This document shows positions 53,204-62,493 of a stretch of 64,000 bases of DNA, piece by piece. The stretch is from Dyadobacter koreensis (GTDB lineage Bacteria; Bacteroidota; Bacteroidia; Cytophagales; Spirosomataceae). The stretch spans positions 806,001 to 870,000 of the forward strand of contig NZ_FNXY01000001.1 of assembly GCF_900108855.1 (NCBI RefSeq), read 5' to 3'. Each line of letters starts with the position of its first letter. Within the stretch, counting starts at the first letter, position 1. The notes under the pieces were generated by a model that saw nothing but the letters and a program-made list of their open reading frames with translations, had not been told where the DNA came from and did no database searches. The position numbers and the translations under genes are program-made.

Positions 53204-53937
53204 TTTTTGTGGGCTATAATTCCGGCAAAGTTGTACCATTTAAAAAACGTTTCGCAGTGGCTGAAACCCACCTGTTCAAGCATCAGAAAATTCTCGGAAA
53301 GCTTGTAAGGGACCAGTACATTTTCCAACGCTTCTCTTTTTTGCGAAATCTCTAGATCACTATAATGATTACGACGTTTGTAATCGTAGTAATATTTGAT
53401 AAAATCACGATTGAACATACTGTCTTCCGCAAGAATTTTCTCAACAAGAATCAATGTCCCGCCCGGATTGAGACCTTTATAAATATTCCTTATTAATTTT
53501 TTTCTATGAATCGGACGAACAAATTGAAGCGTCAGACACAGAATTACCACAGAGGAGTTGTCAATTGCCAAATCCCCGTGCAGGTCAGCAGAGCGAAGTT
53601 CATACGGCCTTTTGAGCCCGGCATCTTTCAGTTTTGCATCACATTTCACAAGCATTTCATCTGATTCATCGATACCGACAAAAGAAATATCTTCTGAAAC
53701 CAGGGCATCCAGGCCGATCATGGTCGTTCCGGTAGAGCACCCCAGGTCATACACAAGTGTTCCTTCCTGAGCATGATCCGCTGCCAATTCAGCTACCATG
53801 CGCTGGATCTCACCATAATGAGGAACTGAGCGGTTGACCATGTCATCAAAAACTTTTACAACCTTGGTACCAAACTTAAAGTCGGACGCCTCGGAAATAG
53901 ATTCTTTGAACACATTGTCTTTCTCGATGTTTTCCAT
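53200..53937 (-). CDS. cmoA: Carboxy-S-adenosyl-L-methionine synthase-like protein (CmoA family)
   Basis: A 245-residue class I methyltransferase-fold protein collinear with E. coli CmoA from recall: DDMVNRSVPHYGEIQRMV, VYDLGCSTGTTMI, CLTLQFVRPIHRKKLI, YKGLNPGGTLILVEKI and YSDLEISQKREALENVL. Tyr41 and Arg201 match CmoA Tyr39 and Arg199, the latter contacting the carboxylate of Cx-SAM. In enterobacteria CmoA converts SAM and prephenate to Cx-SAM for tRNA wobble-uridine modification by CmoB. No cmoB lies here; instead a membrane methyltransferase is coupled by an ATGA overlap. Cx-SAM synthesis is likely, its user is open. Confidence 0.83.
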   Translation of the reverse strand: MENIEKDNVFKESISEASDFKFGTKVVKVFDDMVNRSVPHYGEIQRMVAELAADHAQEGTLVYDLGCSTGTTMIGLDALVSEDISFVGIDESDEMLVKCDAKLKDAGLKRPYELRSADLHGDLAIDNSSVVILCLTLQFVRPIHRKKLIRNIYKGLNPGGTLILVEKILAEDSMFNRDFIKYYYDYKRRNHYSDLEISQKREALENVLVPYKLSENFLMLEQVGFSHCETFFKWYNFAGIIAHKK

Positions 53938-54070
53938 AAGATTAATTTAATAGGAATATTAGTCAGGTTAATTCATTCTTTCATAATCAGCGAAAATTGA
54001 ATCTGTCGTATTTTAGATTAATCTTCGGCTTCTCCAGGCATCGCAATATACATTAGAAAAAACTTAGAAT

Positions 54071-54098
54071 ATTTGGTTTACTTAGTAAAATACCAAAT
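54071..54098. promoter_or_regulatory. Interrupted palindrome upstream of the CmoA-like gene
   Basis: TTTACTTAGTAAA (54077-54089) is a perfect 6-1-6 palindrome nested between ATTTGG (54071-54076) and ACCAAAT (54092-54098). It looks like an operator of a dimeric regulator in the 354-nt gap 53938-54291, which has no gene I can support. Confidence 0.45.
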
Positions 54099-54115
54099 TA
54101 TTACAGGTATAAAAA

Positions 54116-54164
54116 CGGACCTGCTTTCTAAAAAGTATCTGTACGGACCCTTTTCTAAAAAATA
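54116..54164. repeat. Imperfect direct repeat of about 21 bp
   Basis: CGGACCTGCTTTCTAAAAAG (54116-54135) is echoed by CGGACCCTTTTCTAAAAAAT (54144-54163), spaced 28 nt. Tandem sites for a regulator or remnants of duplication are both possible. Confidence 0.45.
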
Positions 54165-54291
54165 CGCCTATTGTCTTTGTTCTTCCGGCTAGCCCGGGCA
54201 TTGAAAATCTGAATGTTGTATTGATATTAATACGCAAGATTTGCGTTTTCGTGGCAAGTTAAATTGAAATTCGGGTGAGGTGAGTATATAA

Positions 54292-55077
54292 TTATTTAGC
54301 TGTCCATCCGCCATCTACGGTGAGGATAGAGCCGACCATATAGCTGGCTGCGTCGCTGGCAAGAAAAATAGCTGCTCCCTGTATTTCTTCCAGCTGTGCC
54401 CAGCGGCCAAGCGCAGTTGATCCCAAAACAATGTTTTTAGCTTCCTCGCTTTCAGCGATCGGGATATTCATATCTGTAAGAAATGGACCAGGACAGATCG
54501 CATTTACCATAATATTAAAAGGAGCAAGTTCTATTGCCAAAGCCCGAGTCATTTGAACGACAGCCCCTTTGCTGGCGGTATAGGGTGTCCGGTTTGCGAG
54601 GCCGACCAAACCAAGCGTACTGGCAAGATTTATGATCCTGCCACTTTTATTTTCTTTTATAAAAGGCACAACAGCCCGCGAACTCAGCCACGTACCGTGC
54701 ACGTTTACGTTCATCACTTTACTAAAATCTTCATGAGACAATTCATCAATCGGACCGCGGATATTGATCCCCGCGCTGTTGATCAGTATATCGATTTTGC
54801 CAAAAATATCAACAGCTGATTTCGCCATTGATTCGGTTTCCCTCTGGTTGGTGATGTCAGCAATGAATGAATAACTATGAGTTCCGAAATCTTTACTTAA
54901 CTGCTCCGCTGCCATCTTTCCGTCCTCCCCATTTCTGTTGACAAGCATAACATTACAGCCCGCCGACGCAAGTCCGGCGGCCATGGCATAGCCAAGTCCG
55001 CGGGACCCACCAGTGATTACAGCACTTTTCCCGGTGAGATCGAAAAGTTTAATCCCCGGGAGAATTTTATGACTCAT
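54292..55077 (-). CDS. SDR-family oxidoreductase (gluconate 5-dehydrogenase-like)
   Basis: A 261-residue classical SDR: cofactor motif VITGGSRGLGYAMAAGLASA, NSAGINIRGPID, catalytic Ser in IINLASTLGLVG and Tyr-x3-Lys in PYTASKGAVVQMTRALAIEL, ending ASYMVGSILTVDGGWTAK. The N-terminal lead LFDLTGKSAVITGG fits gluconate/2-keto-deoxygluconate or glucose-type dehydrogenases. Sugar-acid oxidation is plausible. It follows the secreted esterase gene by 27 nt, likely cotranscribed. Confidence 0.9.
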   Translation of the reverse strand: MSHKILPGIKLFDLTGKSAVITGGSRGLGYAMAAGLASAGCNVMLVNRNGEDGKMAAEQLSKDFGTHSYSFIADITNQRETESMAKSAVDIFGKIDILINSAGINIRGPIDELSHEDFSKVMNVNVHGTWLSSRAVVPFIKENKSGRIINLASTLGLVGLANRTPYTASKGAVVQMTRALAIELAPFNIMVNAICPGPFLTDMNIPIAESEEAKNIVLGSTALGRWAQLEEIQGAAIFLASDAASYMVGSILTVDGGWTAK

Positions 55078-55104
55078 AAAACAAAATTTACAAAATCAAA
55101 ATCT

Positions 55105-55965
55105 CTAATATTGATGAAAGCCTTGCGAAACAAACTCTAAAACCGTTGGAAGCGCAGAACGCCAATAAGTCCAGGTATGCCCCCCCTCGCGAATTCGGAA
55201 CTCATGTGGTATTTCTTTCTTTTTCATCGCAATATGCGCCAGACTGTTTCCTTCATATAAAAAGTCATCGTCTCCGCAGTCGATATACCAGCGGACAGCT
55301 TTTTTCTGGGTATCCGTCATATTGTCAACAAGCGGCAAAACACTGTGGCGGTTAAAATAATTACTCACGGTAGAGTCAGCAATATTTGGATTGTTTTTTA
55401 CCATATTTTTCTTAGCATCATCAAGCGAAAGTGGCCCAATGTAAGCTGAAAGCGGACAAGCAGAAGAGAAAAGTTCAGGATGGTGTAAGGCATACATAAA
55501 ACTTCCCCCGCCGCCCATCGATAATCCGGCTACCGCACGGAAACGCTTCTCAGACTTTATCCTGAATTTTTTTTCAACAAATGGCATCAACTCCTGAAAG
55601 AAGAAGTCTTCGTATGGCCAGTCACCTTTTACATCATTAAAATACCCTCTGCGTCCAGTATCCGCGTCAGGCATCACGATGATCATCGGGGTTGACAGGC
55701 CGTCCATTATTGCTTTGTCGGCAATATGCAGAATTTCACCAAATTGTACCCAGCCGGTGTGATTATCTCCGGCGCCATGTAAAAGATATAGAACCGGATA
55801 GCTTCTCTCTGAGGTAGCATAATCGGGAGGAAGATAAATCGCAAATTTCCTTTCTGACTTCAATAATTTACTCGGCACCGATAAATTATCAAGTACCTTT
55901 CCCGTCTGAGCAAAACTTAGCGTCGCCAGAAAGGCGAACAAAATTGTAAAATTTACGATTTTCAT
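55105..55965 (-). CDS. Secreted esterase of the esterase D/antigen 85 family
   Basis: A 286-residue protein from the ATG at 55965, which begins a signal peptide (MKIVNFTILFAFLATLSFAQ); an upstream ATG at 56016 would bury it. Motifs: SYPVLYLLHGAGDNHTGWVQ, MIIVMPDADTGRRGYFND, and the nucleophile elbow VAGLSMGGGGSFMYAL, with a late GGHTWTYWRSALP supplying the catalytic His. These are typical of feruloyl/xylan acetyl esterases and S-formylglutathione-hydrolase-like enzymes. Extracytoplasmic deacylation of a glycan is likely. Confidence 0.9.
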   Translation of the reverse strand: MKIVNFTILFAFLATLSFAQTGKVLDNLSVPSKLLKSERKFAIYLPPDYATSERSYPVLYLLHGAGDNHTGWVQFGEILHIADKAIMDGLSTPMIIVMPDADTGRRGYFNDVKGDWPYEDFFFQELMPFVEKKFRIKSEKRFRAVAGLSMGGGGSFMYALHHPELFSSACPLSAYIGPLSLDDAKKNMVKNNPNIADSTVSNYFNRHSVLPLVDNMTDTQKKAVRWYIDCGDDDFLYEGNSLAHIAMKKKEIPHEFRIREGGHTWTYWRSALPTVLEFVSQGFHQY

Positions 55966-56060
55966 ACTGTGCAACAGGTATTTGGGTTTAACAAATTTTG
56001 AGGAAGTCAGAAGCATTCAGTTTCCTATGATGTAAGTTTAAATCCAATTCAAACTACTTG

Positions 56061-56885
56061 TTACAACTTCGAAAGAAGATAATTTTCAATCGTATTATTT
56101 TTCGCATAGCGAGCCCAGTCGAGCGGAGTTCCCTGATAGATCGTATCTTTCAAATCTAATCTGGCGCCGCCATCAACAAGCAGTCTTACAATTTCTTCAT
56201 GCCCGAAAATGATGGCTTGATGCAAAGGAGTTGAGAACATATGCGCTCCCTCGGGATTATAGCGGTCAGGATCCGCGCCGCTTTTCAGTAGAATTTTTAA
56301 AATTTCGGTGTGTCCGTGTTGTGCGGCAAAAGCAAATGCCAAATGCCTTTCTTTTTCAGTTGAATCAGAAAACAAAGTCTGAAACTGAAAGGTACGACCA
56401 GTTCCCGCAGCTGTAACCAAATCTATTTTTGCACCTTTCTCAATCAGAAATTCTACCGCTTCAAATTCGCCATGGGCGATAGCCGGGGGAATAGCGCTAT
56501 TAGCGTCTGCTCCATAGCTGAGAAACAAATTGATCAACGGTATCTGGAACTTACATTCCCTGGCCACGCTGCCAGAACATACCAGCCCGAGCGTATAGTT
56601 GGTCTGCTCCAGATTTTGTTTTGCTCCTGCTTCAAGGATTATATGGGTTATTTTAACAATATTTTCAGGCAAAAAACCTTGACGAACAGGGTTTTCAGCA
56701 ACAAAATTCAGAAGGCAAGGATTACTAAAATATCCGTTTTCGTCAAATTTGATATGCTGACTTACCAATCTTGGATTCCTTCGAAGATGATTCTCTAATC
56801 CACTCGTATCTCCGGCATCAATCAGCGAAACAGCAATACGAAAATTTTCATCCTTTATTCTTTCATAACCAGGTTTATCTTCCAT
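56061..56885 (-). CDS. Ankyrin-repeat protein
   Basis: A 274-residue cytosolic protein from the ATG at 56885 (MEDKPGYERIKDENFRIAVS); 36 further upstream codons fit no domain. At least four ankyrin units are visible, the clearest being AFAAQHGHTEILKILLKSGA, TPLHQAIIFGHEEIVRLLVD and TPLDWARYAKNNTIENYLL. These mediate protein-protein contact. No enzymatic domain. Partner unknown. Confidence 0.88.
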   Translation of the reverse strand: MEDKPGYERIKDENFRIAVSLIDAGDTSGLENHLRRNPRLVSQHIKFDENGYFSNPCLLNFVAENPVRQGFLPENIVKITHIILEAGAKQNLEQTNYTLGLVCSGSVARECKFQIPLINLFLSYGADANSAIPPAIAHGEFEAVEFLIEKGAKIDLVTAAGTGRTFQFQTLFSDSTEKERHLAFAFAAQHGHTEILKILLKSGADPDRYNPEGAHMFSTPLHQAIIFGHEEIVRLLVDGGARLDLKDTIYQGTPLDWARYAKNNTIENYLLSKL

Positions 56886-57014
56886 TTTCTCTTCGATCTT
56901 ACCAAAGATAAAAAGATTGCAGACAACTGAAAAATAGAAATTTAGGCACAAAAAAAGTTCAGATTGCTCTGAACTTTGCCGCGGTGCATTCACCGGAATA
57001 TTCTTTCCCCGAAT

Positions 57015-57455
57015 TTAATTCATTGAAGACAGCTTACCTTCATCGTCTGCGATCTTACTGCGCAATGACTCTATATCTTTTTTCAGACTGGCTAAATTAT
57101 CTTCTGCTCTCCTCGCCTTTTTCGCATCACGTTCGGCAGCATTAGCGCTTTTGCGCGCTCTTTTTGCCTGCTTTCTGTCCTGAGCGTCATTACTAAGTTT
57201 TGCAGCAGCTTTTCCGTTTTCGTCAGCTGATTTCTGTGCCTGTTCGGCTGTTTTGGCAACCTCCGCCGTTTTTTCTGCAACCTGATTTTCCAGTTTTGCC
57301 AGTTCAAGTTTGCGTTCATTTAATCTCTTGCTTACTTCAAGCGATTCTTTTTGTTGTTTCAACATATTTAAAGAATCCTTTGACACCACCTGAGCTGATA
57401 ACGAGAGGGATATAAGCATTATTCCCAGTGTGTTGACGATCCATTGCATTTTCAT
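57015..57455 (-). CDS. Exported Lys/Ala/Glu-rich coiled-coil protein
   Basis: A 146-residue protein with a signal peptide (ends ISLSLSAQ) and then almost entirely coiled coil: NERKLELAKLENQVAEKTAE, KQAKRARKSANAAERDAKKA and ASLKKDIESLRSKIADDEGK. A periplasmic structural or adaptor role is possible. No family recognised. Composition is low-complexity, so homology searches would be weak. Confidence 0.75.
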   Translation of the reverse strand: MKMQWIVNTLGIMLISLSLSAQVVSKDSLNMLKQQKESLEVSKRLNERKLELAKLENQVAEKTAEVAKTAEQAQKSADENGKAAAKLSNDAQDRKQAKRARKSANAAERDAKKARRAEDNLASLKKDIESLRSKIADDEGKLSSMN

Positions 57456-57563
57456 AATCTTGATAATTAATTGTAAATCACTAAAACCGGTTACCGCAAA
57501 AACCGTGCCAAATCAGATACATAGTACAATTTATCATTTAATAGCTGCGGTTGGCATAAGCAT

Positions 57564-58967
57564 TCATCTGCTTGCAAAGAAATCAGCATAATGTTTTGAA
57601 GAATTCATGATGCCGCCACTTTCCTCAAAAAACCGCCTATCCGTTACATAAACGCCTTTTTTTGTACGTGTCCATGCCGCTTCGGCCATTGGATGGTAAC
57701 TCATGAGTTTATCCCAGTTTTTATAGTACTGATGCCCGTTTGTTTCTTGTAAACCGATGGAAATATCAGGGAATGGATTTAGTCTGGCCGCGACCGATTT
57801 ATTCCAGTCTACCAGAATCGGATTGACAGTCAGATCTGCGCAAAAACATGGAATATTTTTCTCGTAAGCAAGCTGAGTAATTTTCATGGTCATGCTCAAC
57901 GTTTTTGCGATAGCCTTTACGATCATCACAGAATACCCCTGCTCAATTCTTTTTGCAGCATCCTCCACGGTATGCGCACTTTCATCCGCTCCTATCCTTA
58001 CACCGACATCTCCCACAAAATCATTATTATCTTCTCCAAGAGGCTCTTCAATCACAGCAATCTGATCCAGAGCACCGATCTTTTTTATATGATCAATAAA
58101 CCGCAAAAGTGTTTCTTTCTTTTCATACCGACCGTTGGGATCAATATAATATGGAATTTTCCCATTTCGTGTATAGGGGGTTTCGTAATGGCCGATCGCC
58201 TTATGAACAGCCGACAAGAAAGCCATATCATTTTTCAGCATATCAGCCTGAGTCCCTGCTGATCCGGTTTTGAGTTTCATTATAAAATAACCTTCATCCG
58301 CTGCCGCCTTGATTTTTTCAGGATCACTACCAACGGCGAATGAAGGTATACTCGCAACTTTTTCATGCCGGTAAGAAAGACTTGGCTTATAAGCAGCCGG
58401 GATCATTTCATCGAAAGAAGTCATTTTATTTTCCGCCGCATATAGCAGCCAAGCAGCGTTATCAACGCTTACAAGTGCATTCAAAGCAAATGTTTTTCGA
58501 AGGTCCACATTTCCGGTAATCTTTTTTCCGTAGTTCAGCACTTCCGGCAAAAGCTTATCAAGCAACTCGACAGGGCTGGAAAATGAAATTCCTTTCATAA
58601 GCTGCAAAGCATGTTCTGTCATGGCGAACATCAAGGCATTTCCGGCGCTTTCTGAATGAGCTGCTGCCACCTTTGAATCTGACCATAATACCCCCTGGGT
58701 CGCCAGTCCAACTTTACTAAATCCTGATTCCGATTCCAGATAGGCAGCGGTTTGCCAACTTTCAGTGATCTGGCTTCCTTTAAAACGGTATGGATTCAAA
58801 GCTTCCCGTTCAAAATTGGCGCTGACATTTTTTATTATTATCGAGGATTTTAATTTCGACGCAATAGCAGAATTATCCATATGCCTGGTTAAATCAGTCG
58901 AGCCTAATATGGCACCGACACCAGAATATTTCAGAAAATCACGACGGTTTACAGAAAAGTCATTCAT
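57564..58967 (-). CDS. Tat-exported enolase-superfamily protein
   Basis: A 467-residue protein with a twin-arginine signal (NRRDFLKYSGVG). The enolase-superfamily barrel carries KxK (FIMKLKTG, about residues 226-235), the metal ligands in PYYIDPNGRY (Asp), AVIEEPLGED (Glu) and RIGADES (Asp/Glu), and a Lys in VKAIAK opposite. So the active site of the mandelate-racemase/dipeptide-epimerase type looks intact, but export of such an enzyme is uncommon. Likely acts on a periplasmic sugar acid or amino-acid derivative; substrate unknown. It is monocistronic. Confidence 0.83.
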   Translation of the reverse strand: MNDFSVNRRDFLKYSGVGAILGSTDLTRHMDNSAIASKLKSSIIIKNVSANFEREALNPYRFKGSQITESWQTAAYLESESGFSKVGLATQGVLWSDSKVAAAHSESAGNALMFAMTEHALQLMKGISFSSPVELLDKLLPEVLNYGKKITGNVDLRKTFALNALVSVDNAAWLLYAAENKMTSFDEMIPAAYKPSLSYRHEKVASIPSFAVGSDPEKIKAAADEGYFIMKLKTGSAGTQADMLKNDMAFLSAVHKAIGHYETPYTRNGKIPYYIDPNGRYEKKETLLRFIDHIKKIGALDQIAVIEEPLGEDNNDFVGDVGVRIGADESAHTVEDAAKRIEQGYSVMIVKAIAKTLSMTMKITQLAYEKNIPCFCADLTVNPILVDWNKSVAARLNPFPDISIGLQETNGHQYYKNWDKLMSYHPMAEAAWTRTKKGVYVTDRRFFEESGGIMNSSKHYADFFASR

Positions 58968-59047
58968 TAGACTTTGAATTTACAGTGGCGAAAAGTTGAC
59001 TCTTGCAAAACAAAGCATTGAACTGCGCTGATATAATGTTATCAATA

Positions 59048-59749
59048 TTACCAGCCCATAAAAACCATCCCCGCTCCGCAAATAAAAATAGTAAGTCCAC
59101 CTAAAGGATGCATGTACTTTTCGAGCTGGCTGGTTTTAAAAATCGAGATCCCATAAAAACCCAGAACTACCATAAAAATCATCGTCGCCAACGTGACAAA
59201 CGTATAAACACATATCATAAGAAGCATACCGCTTAGTGAATTCCGGGCTGCCGGAAAATATAACAAGGGAATCATCGGCTCGCACGGGCCCAGAAGAAAA
59301 ATGATGAACATAACCCAAGGAGTCACTTTATGCCTTTCATTACTCCGGACAGCCGAGCCGTGCTGATGTTCATACACGTAAATATCCCCTTCTTGTTCAA
59401 TATCGAAATGTTTGTGTGTTTTGTTTTTATACACATTCATCATTCCCCATATCCCGTAAACTATTCCAAAGCCAAGCAGCATCCAGCCTGCCAGCCCTCC
59501 TCTGACTTCTTCAAGCCATTCCACTTTGCTTAATGACCAGCCAATGGCTGCGCCACCCAGGCCAAGTAAAATGGAGCTCCAGACATGGCCGCATCCGCAG
59601 ATAATTGTCCACCAGAGCGTTTTCCCAAAAGACCAGTTTCTTGCTTTCGATAAAGCTATAAAAGGAATGTAATGATCCGGTCCGCTGAATGTATGCAGAC
59701 ATGCAATCGTTACAGCGGCTGTCAGCAAGACTTGTAATTCGGTGTGCAT
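59048..59749 (-). CDS. UreH/NicO-type nickel permease of the urease operon
   Basis: A 233-residue membrane protein with about six membrane segments. The first holds CLHTFSGPDHYIPFIALSKA (HTxSGPDH resembling the HX4DH nickel motif of NiCoT-like permeases), and the central loop is His-rich (KTHKHFDI and YEHQHGS). It starts 3 nt after the ureD stop, so it belongs to the urease operon and probably brings nickel for the active site. It could equally be annotated as a sulfite exporter/HupE-like protein; the operon decides for nickel. Confidence 0.82.
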   Translation of the reverse strand: MHTELQVLLTAAVTIACLHTFSGPDHYIPFIALSKARNWSFGKTLWWTIICGCGHVWSSILLGLGGAAIGWSLSKVEWLEEVRGGLAGWMLLGFGIVYGIWGMMNVYKNKTHKHFDIEQEGDIYVYEHQHGSAVRSNERHKVTPWVMFIIFLLGPCEPMIPLLYFPAARNSLSGMLLMICVYTFVTLATMIFMVVLGFYGISIFKTSQLEKYMHPLGGLTIFICGAGMVFMGW

Positions 59750-59752
59750 AAG

Positions 59753-60532
59753 TCAAATATCTTCTTTAAATATTTTTGTAATTTTTTTAAGGGCATTCAT
59801 TAGCTGCTCAGATTTATTTCCGAGTATTCTTACCAAAAGTCCGGATTCCGGCGCAGGTGTTACACCGAAAAGTATATCCGGCTCGCTACTTAAATAATCT
59901 TTTACCTTATCGATCAGAGAATTTTTGTCAATGCCATTTTTTAAAAATATCAGGCTTGCCTGATGTGTAAAACCTTCCAGCATTCCGATTGCTGCAAGAT
60001 CATTTCCAACCGGGACCAGGCAGATATTTTCCTTGATTTTCAATCGTTTATTAGTATAAACCTCGGTGATTGCATGATATTTGGAAAATTTAAAAACCTC
60101 TCCATTCAGCTTTCTTCCACAGGTAATAATTTCTCCCCAAATCAGTTCGCAATTCTCAGCCAAATGGATTTTACTTCTGGAAGTAAAATTGGAATTTTCC
60201 TGCGGTACGCCCGGATGCGGTAGATAAATAAGTGAAGCACCCTTATCCAGAAAAACTTCCATATGCTGCTTTGCTCCACTTTTCATACTGAATAGTCGCT
60301 GATAAGATTGGGTATGCAACTGCAAATGGCAATTTTGGTCGAGTTCAATCTTAATTTCAAACTGATCGCCATCCAGAATTCCTGGCGAAGAGCTCATCTG
60401 CATCAGATGCAGCCATTTCTGCCGGCGGTTTTCTGTGATATCCGCCAGTTTAAAAGGAGGCGAAAAGTAGCATTTTTTCAAATATGAAATTTCGTCCCGT
60501 AATCCAACATGAATGTGCAAAGCAGCAATCAT
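59753..60532 (-). CDS. ureD: Urease accessory protein UreD
   Basis: A 259-residue protein with the UreD/UreH strand pattern ([52 protein letters not shown]). It binds apo-urease and, with UreF and UreG, builds the pre-activation complex. Its ATG overlaps the ureG stop (ATGA) and the nickel permease gene follows after 3 nt. Sequence is divergent from proteobacterial UreD, but operon position makes the call safe. Confidence 0.9.
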   Translation of the reverse strand: MIAALHIHVGLRDEISYLKKCYFSPPFKLADITENRRQKWLHLMQMSSSPGILDGDQFEIKIELDQNCHLQLHTQSYQRLFSMKSGAKQHMEVFLDKGASLIYLPHPGVPQENSNFTSRSKIHLAENCELIWGEIITCGRKLNGEVFKFSKYHAITEVYTNKRLKIKENICLVPVGNDLAAIGMLEGFTHQASLIFLKNGIDKNSLIDKVKDYLSSEPDILFGVTPAPESGLLVRILGNKSEQLMNALKKITKIFKEDI

Positions 60533-61164
60533 CTCAGCAGTGCCGGTTCGTCAATTTCTTCACACAACGCATATTTTTTTATCCAATCGATAACCGTTTC
60601 CAGCCCCTTCAAGCTCATAAGATTGGTAAAAACAAAAGGTTGACCGTTACGCATTTTTCTGGAATCGCGTTCCATTACATCCAGATCAGCATGGACATAA
60701 GGCGCCAGATCAATTTTATTGATGACCAGCAAATCACTTCTGGTAATTCCCGGCCCACCCTTTCTTGGAATTTTATCACCTTCGGCCACATCAATTACAA
60801 AAATGCTGATATCCGCAAGGTCAGGGCTGAAAGTTGCAGACAAGTTGTCGCCGCCACTTTCGATAAAAATAATTTCAATATCCGGAAAACGGTTAGCCAT
60901 TTCCTCCACAGCTTCCAGATTCATACTTGCATCCTCGCGAATTGCCGTATGCGGACAGCCGCCAGTTTCAACGCCAATGATCCGGTCTGGCGGCAAAAGG
61001 CTGTTTTGTGTCAAAAAAGCAGCATCCTCTTTAGTATAAATATCGTTGGTTATCACACCCACGCTATATTCCTTAGCCATCTGGCGTGTAAGGCGCTCGA
61101 TCAGCGCTGTTTTTCCGGAACCAACTGGGCCCGCAACACCAATTTTTATATAATTTCGATCCAT
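60529..61164 (-). CDS. ureG: Urease accessory GTPase UreG
   Basis: A 211-residue SIMIBI GTPase from the ATG at 61164 ([20 protein letters not shown]); an upstream in-frame ATG at 61212 would add 16 residues unlike other UreG proteins and cannot be excluded. P-loop [10 protein letters not shown], the CPH metal site in [33 protein letters not shown] and NKIDLAPYV are all present. GTP hydrolysis by UreG drives nickel delivery to urease. Its stop overlaps ureD. Confidence 0.95.
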   Translation of the reverse strand: MDRNYIKIGVAGPVGSGKTALIERLTRQMAKEYSVGVITNDIYTKEDAAFLTQNSLLPPDRIIGVETGGCPHTAIREDASMNLEAVEEMANRFPDIEIIFIESGGDNLSATFSPDLADISIFVIDVAEGDKIPRKGGPGITRSDLLVINKIDLAPYVHADLDVMERDSRKMRNGQPFVFTNLMSLKGLETVIDWIKKYALCEEIDEPALLR

Positions 61165-61278
61165 GGTTTTATTTACTTCGGATGTCTGCTGCCGGTTATT
61201 TCCTATCAGCATCTTAATTTTTTTTTATTACTAATCATCATCATTCAATGCCTTAAAGACTGACCGGCTATGGAGCGT

Positions 61279-61965
61279 TTAAGACATATACAGACGGGAA
61301 TACAAACTTTCATGCTGGATACTCCGAATATCAAATCCTGGACAGCAAAGTCCAAGTAAGTCCCGGTCCGGTTGCATGGATTCTTCAACCAGCTGATTGA
61401 TGACCGGATGGAGTGAAAAAAGCAATTCCTGTCCGTCCTGCTGTCCCAGGGGAATTAATTTGACACTGTTTGTTACAAATCCAACCGCAGTATTGTAATA
61501 AAATCCGGTTAGCATATCTTTTTTTTCAATTTGTAAAGCATAGGCATATAAGCCAAAAACGATGCAGTAATGACCAAAAACATATTTTAACTTACTATCA
61601 GCCAGATACTTTTCCGTCATTTTATTTTTACACAGAGGCTCAAAAACCTTCATCAAACGATTCCCGAGTTTGTGGCTCGCCTCTCGCATTTCCTTGGGTA
61701 ATTTCAATGCCGTACACTCTTCATCCAGGCTTAAAAGCTCCTGATAATCGTCTTGTGCAGCAGCCTCATATGCAAGAGAAGCGAATGCAGCGTCTCCGTA
61801 TTTAAGGTTGCTTTTCAGCATCCGGATTATGAAATCTCCGGCAGTTTTTGTGTTTTTCACTACACCAGCCTGCACATAGGTTTCTAATCCCGATGAGTGG
61901 GCATATCCGCCAATGGGCAACGTCGGATCGCTGAGCTGCAATAAACTGAGGAGCTGGGTATTCAT
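61279..61965 (-). CDS. ureF: Urease accessory protein UreF
   Basis: A 228-residue all-helical protein starting MNTQLLSLLQLSDPTLPIGG and YAHSSGLETYVQAGVV, the canonical UreF N-terminus, and ending near CCPGFDIRSIQHESLYSRLY. It bridges UreD and UreG and gates GTPase activity. Its ATG overlaps the ureE stop (ATGA), and ureG follows after 114 nt, which holds no other gene. Confidence 0.95.
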   Translation of the reverse strand: MNTQLLSLLQLSDPTLPIGGYAHSSGLETYVQAGVVKNTKTAGDFIIRMLKSNLKYGDAAFASLAYEAAAQDDYQELLSLDEECTALKLPKEMREASHKLGNRLMKVFEPLCKNKMTEKYLADSKLKYVFGHYCIVFGLYAYALQIEKKDMLTGFYYNTAVGFVTNSVKLIPLGQQDGQELLFSLHPVINQLVEESMQPDRDLLGLCCPGFDIRSIQHESLYSRLYMS

Positions 61966-62465
61966 AAATCTGTTGTCAGCTGCATAATTCTCGAAAACAG
62001 ACTCGAATTTGCCCGATCAGCATGTGGCGAGACTGTTGTTTTTAAGGGCTGCAAAAGCTTACGATTTTCACGCAGAACTTCATAACCCTGCGCGGTTAAC
62101 AACCGAAATAATGGCGCATCATAAGGTATCAAAAGGCTGTCATCCTCAAAGAACAACGGCAGATGTTTATTTCCAATTTCATAACAAAGGGAGGCTGTTT
62201 CAAAAATTGTTATAGGCTTAACAACTATACAGTCACAGGTTAAAATCTCTGCTGCAATGATTATAAATTCATCGTTATACAAGATATCCCCCTGCGTAAT
62301 TTCCGGCGACTCGCTCAGGAATTTCAGTGACACAGACTTCCCTGAACGTGTCTTTTTATGAAGAATGCGTTTGCGTGTCTCATACCACTCCATTTCCAGC
62401 CAGTCGATATGCCTGCCTTTTATTTCAAAAGCACTGATATTTCCCAATTTCGCTTTGATAATCAT
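61962..62465 (-). CDS. ureE: Urease accessory nickel chaperone UreE
   Basis: A 167-residue protein with the UreE N-terminal domain (WYETRKRILHKKTRSGKSVS, GDILYNDEFIIIAAEILTCD) and C-terminal metal domain with YEIGNKHLPLFFEDDSLLIP (the conserved His). It lacks the poly-His tail of some orthologues, so the nickel store may instead be the His-rich loop of the permease. It passes nickel to UreG. It overlaps ureF and sits 28 nt after ureC. Confidence 0.93.
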   Translation of the reverse strand: MIIKAKLGNISAFEIKGRHIDWLEMEWYETRKRILHKKTRSGKSVSLKFLSESPEITQGDILYNDEFIIIAAEILTCDCIVVKPITIFETASLCYEIGNKHLPLFFEDDSLLIPYDAPLFRLLTAQGYEVLRENRKLLQPLKTTVSPHADRANSSLFSRIMQLTTDL

Positions 62466-62493
62466 GGCACTGAAAATTAGTTTATAACACAGC

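Noticed and set aside
61165-61212. The longer UreG start at 61212
   Set aside because: Adds 16 residues not seen in UreG proteins; kept only as an alternative.
60484-61263. A 259-codon plus-strand frame
   Set aside because: It is antisense to ureG and ureD, which are unmistakable; the product lacks any domain.
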